A stretch of 13,327 nt of DNA from Eubacterium sp. UBA3279 (lineage in GTDB: Bacteria; Bacillota; Clostridia; Lachnospirales; Lachnospiraceae). The stretch spans positions 1-13,327 of the forward strand of contig DETV01000068.1 of assembly GCA_002361775.1 (NCBI GenBank), given 5' to 3'. The first letter of the stretch is position 1, and each line of letters starts with the position of its first letter. The position numbers were made by a program, and so were the translations under genes. Below the pieces are notes generated by a model. It was not told where the DNA came from. It searched no databases and saw nothing but the letters and a program-made list of their open reading frames with translations. Shown here piece by piece: positions 8,003-13,327 of the stretch.

Positions 8003-9103
8003 ATGAAAAAATATGATTATGTAATCGTCGGAAGTGGATTATTTGCAGGAACATTTGCATATTTAGCAACACAAAAGGACAAGAAATGTCTCGTGATTGA
8101 AAAAAGAAACGAAATTGGCGGTAATCTGTATTGTGAAGATATGGAAGGAATTCATGTGCATAAATATGGAGCCCATATTTTCCATACAAGTAATAAGAAG
8201 GTATGGGATTTTGTTAATTCCTTAGTAGAATTTAATCGATATACAAATTCTCCGGTTGCAAATTATAAAGGAGAAATTTATAATTTGCCATTTAATATGA
8301 ATACATTTAATAAAATGTGGGGATGCGAAACACCTGCGGAGGCAAAAAAAATCATAGAAGAACAGAAGAAGGTGATCAAAGGCTATCCCCAAAATCTGGA
8401 AGAACAGGCGATTTCTCTGGTTGGTACAGATATATATAAGAAACTGATAAAAGGGTATACAGAGAAGCAGTGGGGACGTGAATGTAAAGATCTGCCCAGC
8501 TTTATAATAAAAAGACTTCCTGTGCGTTATATTTATGATAATAATTATTTCGATGATAAATATCAGGGAATTCCCATAGGAGGGTATAATGTTTTGATAA
8601 ATGCTCTGTTTGAGGGGTGTGATATTGAGACAGGTGTGGATTTTAATAAAAATCGTGAAAAATATATGGGATTGTCAGAAAAAGTGTTGTATACAGGCAC
8701 ACTGGACTCGTTTTATGATTATTGCTACGGGAACTTAGAATATAGAAGTTTAAAATTTGAGACAGAAATGTTAGATGAAGAAAATTATCAAGGCGTTGCA
8801 GTTGTAAATTATACAGATAGAGAAACACCTTATACCCGTATTATTGAGCACAAACATTTTGAGTATGGCAAACAAGAGAAAACAGTAATTACACGAGAAT
8901 ACCCTGCAGAATGGGAAGAGGGAATGGAACCATATTATCCTGTGAATGATGAAAAAAATCAGATGTTGTTTAACCGATATAAAATGTTGGCAGATAGGGA
9001 AGAAAAGATTCTCTTTGGTGGGAGGTTGGCTGAGTATAAGTATTATGATATGGATAAGGTGATCGCTTCGGCATTTGAGTTGGTGGAAAGAGAATTAAAT
9101 TAA
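8003..9103 (+). CDS. glf: UDP-galactopyranose mutase
   Basis: Flavoenzyme that interconverts UDP-galactopyranose and UDP-galactofuranose in the cytoplasm, supplying the precursor of galactofuranose-containing glycans. The 366-residue length is normal for bacterial Glf. The FAD-binding fold begins at the N-terminus (YDYVIVGSGLFAG, about 4-16), followed by IEKRNEIGGN and HKYGAHIFHTS. Substrate-site features include EKQWG, IKRLPVRY (Arg171 and Arg175, near the conserved Arg174 of well-studied homologues) and YTRIIEHKHF (Arg279, matching the conserved second arginine). The C-terminal FAD motif GRLAEYKYYDMD is intact. Nothing suggests inactivation. The only nearby ribosome site is GGAG at 7986-7989, 13 nt before the ATG and overlapping the end of the preceding gene. 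Its presence implies that the locus glycan, or another glycan of this cell, contains galactofuranose. Confidence 0.96.
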   Translation: MKKYDYVIVGSGLFAGTFAYLATQKDKKCLVIEKRNEIGGNLYCEDMEGIHVHKYGAHIFHTSNKKVWDFVNSLVEFNRYTNSPVANYKGEIYNLPFNMNTFNKMWGCETPAEAKKIIEEQKKVIKGYPQNLEEQAISLVGTDIYKKLIKGYTEKQWGRECKDLPSFIIKRLPVRYIYDNNYFDDKYQGIPIGGYNVLINALFEGCDIETGVDFNKNREKYMGLSEKVLYTGTLDSFYDYCYGNLEYRSLKFETEMLDEENYQGVAVVNYTDRETPYTRIIEHKHFEYGKQEKTVITREYPAEWEEGMEPYYPVNDEKNQMLFNRYKMLADREEKILFGGRLAEYKYYDMDKVIASAFELVERELN

Positions 9104-9114
9104 TATAAATAGAC

Positions 9115-9130
9115 AGGTGGATTTATTGTG
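9115..9130 (+). promoter_or_regulatory. Ribosome binding site and GTG start of the split membrane gene
   Basis: AGGTGG at 9115-9120 lies 7 nt before GTG at 9128. This spacing selects the GTG as the start rather than a downstream ATG such as 9191, which would cut into the first membrane segment and has no comparable site. Confidence 0.75.
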
Positions 9131-10159
9131 TTACACTATATATTATTATTGTTTTTGATTGGCATATTACCATTGGCTTTTGGAAAATTAATGTATGATA
9201 TTATCAATCAAGGTGAAAGTAAATGGATGTTGATAGTTTATGGTTGGATTATTCTATTTGCTCTTTTTGAAATAGTATCAGTGCCGCTCATTTTATTGAA
9301 TAAAAGTTTGAGTCTGCTATGTGTAGTTTATACAAGTGTATTGCTTATGGGTTATATTGTACTTTGCTATATAAGACGATTAAGCAAAAGAAAGAAGACT
9401 TGGAAAATAGAGAAGAAATCATATGGGAAATTAGAATTTTTCATAATGGGATGTGCAGTTGCGATAATCATTTTTCAAGTTATTTATGTGGTATGGAATA
9501 CCCATATGGATGCAGATGATACATTTTATATTGGTCATGCAGTAACTGCGTTGAATACTGATAAAATGTATAGATTTAGTCCCTATACAGGAGCAGCATT
9601 AGAAAGCATTCCTATTAATTATGTACTTTCTCCATTATCAATGTTTTGGGCTTTTTTGTCAAAACTTTCAGGTGTGCATCCGGCTATCATTGCACATATT
9701 TTTATTCCAATTATATTTATCCCAATGTCATACATTGTAGTGTATTCTATTAGTATAAAAATATTTGGTTCATCAAAAACAGACGTAGGACTTTTTTTAC
9801 TCTTGTATGCAATTTTGCAACAATATGGTTATGTTTCAGTATATACGGCCTCTACATTTTTGCTTTTTAGAATTTGGCAAGGGAAAGCAATGTTGGCTAA
9901 TATTTTTTTGCCGATGTTGTTTTTGATGGCAGAGAATTTTCTGAGAGAAAGAAAAGGTAAATGGTTACAAGTATTTCTTGTATCATTGTCAATTTGTTGT
10001 TGTTCCTCCATGGGGGTTGTGCTAGGCGCTATTGAGATGTTTGTATTGACTTTAGTATACGCAATTAGTGAGAAAAAAATATCAATCATATGGAAAGGGA
10101 TAATTCTTTGTTTGCCTTACATTTTTTGTGGGGGGATGTATGTTATGATGAAAATTTAG
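9128..10159 (+). CDS. DUF6077-like polytopic membrane protein, N-terminal part (ends at in-frame TAG)
   Basis: The 343 residues to the first stop are mostly hydrophobic, with about nine predicted membrane segments. After the third segment comes an acidic loop, NTHMDADDTFYIGHA (Asp128, Asp130, Asp131). A D-x-D/DD motif in an early outer loop is typical of GT-C glycosyltransferases that use lipid-linked sugars. The region from there through YRFSPYTGA, LSGVHPAI and beyond resembles, from memory, the DUF6077 membrane family of Firmicute glycan loci. The coding sequence ends at TAG 10157-10159 inside a hydrophobic stretch, and the same frame reopens at once, so this is probably the front of a longer protein. 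It starts with GTG, 24 nt after glf. Function as a sugar transferase or other lipid-linked-sugar protein is inference. Whether the truncated form is active cannot be told. Confidence 0.8.
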   Translation: MLHYILLLFLIGILPLAFGKLMYDIINQGESKWMLIVYGWIILFALFEIVSVPLILLNKSLSLLCVVYTSVLLMGYIVLCYIRRLSKRKKTWKIEKKSYGKLEFFIMGCAVAIIIFQVIYVVWNTHMDADDTFYIGHAVTALNTDKMYRFSPYTGAALESIPINYVLSPLSMFWAFLSKLSGVHPAIIAHIFIPIIFIPMSYIVVYSISIKIFGSSKTDVGLFLLLYAILQQYGYVSVYTASTFLLFRIWQGKAMLANIFLPMLFLMAENFLRERKGKWLQVFLVSLSICCCSSMGVVLGAIEMFVLTLVYAISEKKISIIWKGIILCLPYIFCGGMYVMMKI

Positions 10160-10166
10160 GATGGTG
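10158..10166 (+). promoter_or_regulatory. Ribosome-binding-like sequence overlapping the amber codon
   Basis: AGGATGGTG overlaps the last two bases of TAG and lies 8 nt before ATG 10175. It resembles AGGAGGTG with an internal change, so ribosomes ending at the TAG could restart there. Its strength is uncertain. Confidence 0.4.
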
Positions 10167-10174
10167 AACAAGAA

Positions 10175-10963
10175 ATGATGAATTTGATTTTAGAAGGACA
10201 AGAAATTGTCAAACAGGCAATTACACTTTATAAAGGATCAGGTCATTTATATGAAGTTTTTTTGATAACACTTGTAATTCTATTTTTTTGTTCAAAACGC
10301 CATAGTGTGGAACGGAGAATAGTAGGCTATACTGTAATATGTGGAGTGATTTTAATTAATCCAATTGTAGCAGTGATACTAAAACGTGTGGCGTTAGAAA
10401 CGGTGTATTGGAGAACACTTTGGCTTTTGCCTATGAGTTTTATTATTGTATGTTCAATTATTGCAATATTAAGAAAAACTAAATATACTTCATTAAAAAT
10501 TTTGGTAGTGTTAGGAAGTGTGTTTATAATTATTTTTACAGGTAATCCGGTTTTTTCAGATGAGAATTTTCATAAAACAGAAAATATATATAAAATTCCA
10601 GAAAGTGCAATAGAAATAGCGGATATAATTCTGGAAGATGCAGAGGGAGAAGCAAGAGTAATAGCACCAGAAGAAATATCTATTTGGATAAGAGAATATT
10701 CTGCAGATATTTATTTGTTATTTGGTAGAGGGTATATTTGGGGCTATGAAGGATGGAATCCGGATATTGAATATATCAGAGATATATTGAGAGCGGAGAG
10801 CTACGATGTGGTTGCTTTGGATGAATTTGTTACAAGAAGAGAATATGAATATTTGGTGGTTGAATCGAAACGTATTTCTTTAGAAGATATACTTCAACGA
10901 GAATATATATTGTTAGGCGAAACACAGGGGTGCTACATATTAAAAAAAGAGATACAAAAATGA
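10175..10963 (+). CDS. C-terminal part of the split DUF6077-like membrane protein
   Basis: An open frame of 262 codons in the same reading frame as the preceding gene, separated from it only by TAG plus five codons (10157-10174). It encodes about three more membrane segments (roughly residues 25-42, 50-70 and 77-130 with short breaks). A soluble, probably extracytoplasmic, domain of about 130 residues follows, rich in Glu, Ile and Tyr (for example EEISIWIREYSADIY and YDVVALDEFV). I see no catalytic motif in that domain. It has no signal peptide of its own. If translated alone, it depends on restart at ATG 10175 or 10178. The sugar transferase gene begins 10 nt after its stop. The open, undegraded frame argues either for a very recent mutation or for continued translation as a second polypeptide. 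Confidence 0.7.
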   Translation: MMNLILEGQEIVKQAITLYKGSGHLYEVFLITLVILFFCSKRHSVERRIVGYTVICGVILINPIVAVILKRVALETVYWRTLWLLPMSFIIVCSIIAILRKTKYTSLKILVVLGSVFIIIFTGNPVFSDENFHKTENIYKIPESAIEIADIILEDAEGEARVIAPEEISIWIREYSADIYLLFGRGYIWGYEGWNPDIEYIRDILRAESYDVVALDEFVTRREYEYLVVESKRISLEDILQREYILLGETQGCYILKKEIQK

Positions 10964-10973
10964 GGTACAAAAA

Positions 10974-12341
10974 ATGAAAAGAGAAAACGAACAATATAAA
11001 AGAATGATTCGTGTTCTATTAGTAGTGGGGCTTGTAGCATGTGAAACGGTTTTTTTTATGTATAGTTGGATAAAAAATTATAATCCGTATACGGTATTTC
11101 CGTTTTTTCAAAAAGGTCATTGGATGATGGCTGGAATGTATGTGCTATATCAGATGATTTTTCTGTATGTGTTTGGGGGTCTTAAGGTAGGATATTTGAA
11201 AAAATCTAATATAATTTATTCTCAGTGTTTAGCAATGTTTTGCGCAAATATAGTAATTTATTTACAGATTGTATTAATTTCTGTAAAATTTGTTACAATT
11301 CTTCCATTGCTTAAAATTACATTTTTAGATGTGATTACTGTGATAATTGTGGCGTGGATAAGTGAAATTATTTTTAAAAAATTATTTCCTCCCAGAAAAA
11401 TGTTGCTTATTCATGGAGAATATGATCCGGCAATATTTATTCAAAAAATGAATTCAAGGAAGGATAAATATAAAATAGAAAAAGTAGTTGATATTTCTCT
11501 TGGGATAGGAGAAATACAAAGAATAATTCCTCAGTATGAAGGAGTTGTCATATATGATATACATTCTGAAATGCGGAACATTATTTTGAAATTTTGTTAT
11601 GAAAATGATATTCGGGCATATACCACAACTAAAGTTTCCGATATATTGATTCGAGGAGCAGAAAGCCTTCATGTTTTTGATACTCCTTTATTATTATTTC
11701 GGAATCAGGGGTTAACTTTTGAACAAAGGATTATAAAAAGAACCATGGATATTGTGATATCAGGGATGATGTTGGTGATTAGTTCGCCTATTTTTCTGGT
11801 AGCGGCATTGGCAATCAAATTATATGATGGAGGTCCTGTTTTTTATAGACAGACAAGGGTTACTTTGAATGGAAAGAAGTTTGATATTTTTAAATTTCGA
11901 AGTATGATTGTGGATGCGGAAAAAGATGGGAAATCTCAACCGGCAACAGATAAAGATCCTAGAATTACTCCGGTAGGGCGGATTTTGAGAGCCACAAGAT
12001 TAGATGAGCTGCCACAGTTAATTGATATTTTTGTGGGAAATATGAGTCTGGTGGGACCAAGACCAGAAAGAGTAGAACATGTGGAAAAATATATGGATGA
12101 ACTTCCTGAATTTGCATATCGTTTGAAAGTAAGAGGTGGATTGACAGGATATGCTCAGTTATATGGAAAATATAATACAACCCCTTATGATAAGTTGCAG
12201 TTAGATTTGATCTATATCCAAAATTACTCATTGTTTTTGGATCTTCGATTGCTTTTGATGACACTTAAGATTATGTTTATGAGAGAAAGTACAGAAGGTT
12301 TTACAGAAGAACAAAAAAATAAAATTCAGGGGAAAAAATAA
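10974..12341 (+). CDS. Polyprenyl-phosphate sugar-1-phosphate transferase (bacterial sugar transferase family)
   Basis: A 455-residue initiating enzyme that, by family, transfers a sugar 1-phosphate from a nucleotide sugar to undecaprenyl phosphate at the inner face of the membrane. Four N-terminal membrane segments (about 11-31, 49-69, 80-103, 111-133) are followed by a degenerate nucleotide-binding-like region. The conserved catalytic domain then runs from about 250. Visible motifs are KRTMD (255-259), a membrane-embedded helix (about 260-282), FYRQTR, FKFRSM, DPRITPVGRILR, RLDELPQL with the catalytic Asp344-Glu345 pair, and LVGPRPER. GAGGT just before the ATG serves as ribosome binding site. 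It starts 10 nt after the previous gene. No terminator is visible after its stop. Sugar specificity (hexose, N-acetylhexosamine or a dehydratase-derived sugar) cannot be read from these motifs. Locus context favours capsule, EPS or wall glycan. Confidence 0.93.
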   Translation: MKRENEQYKRMIRVLLVVGLVACETVFFMYSWIKNYNPYTVFPFFQKGHWMMAGMYVLYQMIFLYVFGGLKVGYLKKSNIIYSQCLAMFCANIVIYLQIVLISVKFVTILPLLKITFLDVITVIIVAWISEIIFKKLFPPRKMLLIHGEYDPAIFIQKMNSRKDKYKIEKVVDISLGIGEIQRIIPQYEGVVIYDIHSEMRNIILKFCYENDIRAYTTTKVSDILIRGAESLHVFDTPLLLFRNQGLTFEQRIIKRTMDIVISGMMLVISSPIFLVAALAIKLYDGGPVFYRQTRVTLNGKKFDIFKFRSMIVDAEKDGKSQPATDKDPRITPVGRILRATRLDELPQLIDIFVGNMSLVGPRPERVEHVEKYMDELPEFAYRLKVRGGLTGYAQLYGKYNTTPYDKLQLDLIYIQNYSLFLDLRLLLMTLKIMFMRESTEGFTEEQKNKIQGKK

Positions 12342-12660
12342 TAAAGGAAATTTATATAGTAAATTGAGAAGGAGCGAACAGAATAGAGTATAATTACGTA
12401 GATTGATTTTTGATAGAAGATATAAAGTAAGGCAGAATACGAAGGATAAGATAAAAAGTAGGATTATTTTATGTATGTATTCATAGCGTTAGTAGAAAGT
12501 CATTTGGAAAAGATAAAAGTTTAGAATGGTATACGCAAGTATATATGACATTATCTAGAAAGAATACTGGAAAAGAATATAATAATATCACTTTGTAATA
12601 CTCCTGAGAAAAAGTTAAAGGCGAATGAGATGAGTGTATTGATGATATGAGGAAAAGTGT
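12342..12660 (+). other. 319-nt gap with possible decayed small gene
   Basis: No intact gene, terminator or convincing promoter was found here. A good ribosome-binding sequence, AAGGAG (12369-12374), has no start codon at the proper distance but does have ATA at 12383. From that ATA the same frame reads to TAA at 12596-12598 with three internal stops, the last part (12455-12598) being 47 open codons containing KSFGKDKSLEWYTQVYMTLS. A further open stretch in another frame (NTPEKKLKANEMSVLMI) follows up to 12650. This could be the relic of a small gene or chance. A 6-bp hairpin with a GCAA loop occurs around 12530-12545. Confidence 0.4.
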
Positions 12661-13327
12661 ATGAAAAAATATTTTGAAAAACTATATAAAGGTAACTTGG
12701 AAGCGTTTTCTTGTGATTTGAAAGAAAAACTTGATAAGAAAGAGAAAGCATTTATTATCACTGCGAATCCAGAGACTCTGATGATTGCAGAAAAAAATCC
12801 AGAGTTTCAAAAAATTTTATTGGATGAAGAGACTATGATAACAGCGGATGGTATTGGGGTTGTGAGGGGGGCTGAGAAATTAGGATATGATATTCATGAA
12901 CGGATTGCGGGAGTGGATATTGTGAAAAATTTATTTGAAATTGCTAATGACAGTGGAAAGTCCTTGTATTTATTTGGTGCGAGGCCAGAAGTAGTAAAAA
13001 AATTAGCTGAATTATTATGCGAGCAATATCCTAAAATTAATTTATTGGGATATTCAGATGGATATGTTCAAAATAGAGATAAAGTATTTGAAAATATAGT
13101 TAAAATAAAACCGGATATTGTGTTAGTGGCTTTAGGGATTCCTGCACAAGAATTATTGATTTCTAAATATTATAAAGAATTTGATAATGGTATTTTTATT
13201 GGAATAGGTGGGGCATTTGATGTACTTAGTGGGATGAAAAAGAGAGCACCGCGTTTTTTTGTAAAACATAATTTAGAATGGCTGTATAGAATTTGTAGTG
13301 AACCAAAAAGAATGAAAAGATTTTATC
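12661..13327 (+). CDS. WecG/TagA/CpsF family glycosyltransferase, 3' end cut by window
   Basis: The frame from ATG 12661 stays open to the last base: 222 complete codons with no stop, so the gene continues beyond the window. The family adds a second sugar, such as N-acetylmannosaminuronate, N-acetylmannosamine or a related hexose, to a polyprenyl-diphosphate-linked first sugar at the inner membrane face. Motifs are FIITANPE (Thr34), ITADGIGVV (Asp63, matching the proposed catalytic Asp of TagA), LYLFGARPEVV, GYSDGY, PDIVLVALGIPAQE, IGIGGAFDVLSG and RAPRFFVKHNLEWLYR followed by EPKRMKRFY. Members are usually about 240-250 residues, so only the C-terminal tip, which can form the membrane-interacting appendage, is missing. 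AGGA at 12650-12653 lies 7 nt upstream of the ATG. The preceding phosphotransferase is its expected functional partner. The acceptor and donor sugars are not determined. Confidence 0.93.
   Translation, partial: MKKYFEKLYKGNLEAFSCDLKEKLDKKEKAFIITANPETLMIAEKNPEFQKILLDEETMITADGIGVVRGAEKLGYDIHERIAGVDIVKNLFEIANDSGKSLYLFGARPEVVKKLAELLCEQYPKINLLGYSDGYVQNRDKVFENIVKIKPDIVLVALGIPAQELLISKYYKEFDNGIFIGIGGAFDVLSGMKKRAPRFFVKHNLEWLYRICSEPKRMKRFY

Larger units (their letters stand above)
9128..10963 (+). pseudogene. Composite view: 611-codon membrane protein gene interrupted by one TAG
   Basis: Joined in frame 9128-10963, the two parts form a single polytopic protein with about twelve membrane segments and a C-terminal soluble domain, a plausible layout for a GT-C-like or DUF6077 family member. 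Only one codon breaks it (position 344, TAG). No frameshift or other stop was seen. Possible explanations are a recent nonsense mutation, a sequencing error, a split gene made by restart, or suppression. The sequence does not decide between them, so the two parts are also listed separately. Confidence 0.6.

Noticed and set aside
10157..10159. Pyrrolysine or other programmed decoding of TAG
   Set aside because: The protein is not of a type known to need it, and no decoding genes or structural signal are visible. A mutation or restart is simpler.
12529..12546. Hairpin with GCAA loop as a terminator or riboswitch element
   Set aside because: The stem is only about six pairs, AT-rich, and not followed by a T run. 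No wider structure was found around it.
12551..12751. 66-codon minus-strand frame across the gap and the start of the TagA-type gene
   Set aside because: It overlaps the well-supported + strand gene and its ribosome site, and its translation is low-complexity AT-derived Phe/Ser/Ile sequence.

Overview
The window looks like a chromosomal segment from a low-to-moderate GC Firmicute, most probably a gut-type Lachnospiraceae/Clostridia member. This is inferred from the tandem cell-wall-binding-repeat L,D-transpeptidases, the purine-rich AGGAG-type ribosome binding sites, the sigma-A-like promoters, and the gene content and order of a surface-glycan locus. Every gene I can support is on the + strand. 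No tRNA, rRNA, CRISPR array, intact insertion sequence or phage gene was seen.

Region 1 (1-5563) holds two paralogous secreted proteins in tandem. Each has a nearly identical signal peptide, a divergent N-terminal domain, a long array of GW/choline-binding-type repeats, and a C-terminal YkuD L,D-transpeptidase domain with an SHGC catalytic motif. Each is followed by its own intrinsic terminator. The second has its own clear promoter. Both arrays show DNA-level tandem duplications: 69/66-bp units in the first and two 186-bp units in the second.

Region 2 (5603-13327) is a co-directional glycan-assembly operon behind an extended -10 promoter. Its order is: a membrane-anchored NDP-sugar 4,6-dehydratase of the CapD/FlaA1/WbpM type; a small conserved-looking protein of unknown function; UDP-galactopyranose mutase (glf); a large polytopic membrane protein, probably DUF6077/GT-C-like, that is split by one in-frame TAG codon; a polyprenyl-phosphate sugar-1-phosphate transferase; a 319-nt gap that may contain a decayed small gene; and a WecG/TagA/CpsF glycosyltransferase cut off by the window end. 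Base composition falls visibly from the dehydratase into the downstream genes, as is common in the strain-variable part of capsule/EPS loci.

A coherent reading is as follows. The dehydratase and Glf supply modified and galactofuranose sugar nucleotides. The phosphotransferase loads the first sugar phosphate on undecaprenyl phosphate. The TagA-type enzyme adds the second sugar. The membrane protein may add a sugar on the outer face or otherwise handle lipid-linked sugars. The two Ldt-repeat proteins upstream would remodel or bind the wall to which such a glycan attaches. The link between regions 1 and 2 rests on proximity only.

The most notable points are the single amber codon in the DUF6077-like gene with a ribosome-binding-like sequence directly over it, the ordered repeat architecture of the two transpeptidases, the unassigned 147-residue protein, and the possible relic gene at 12383-12598.
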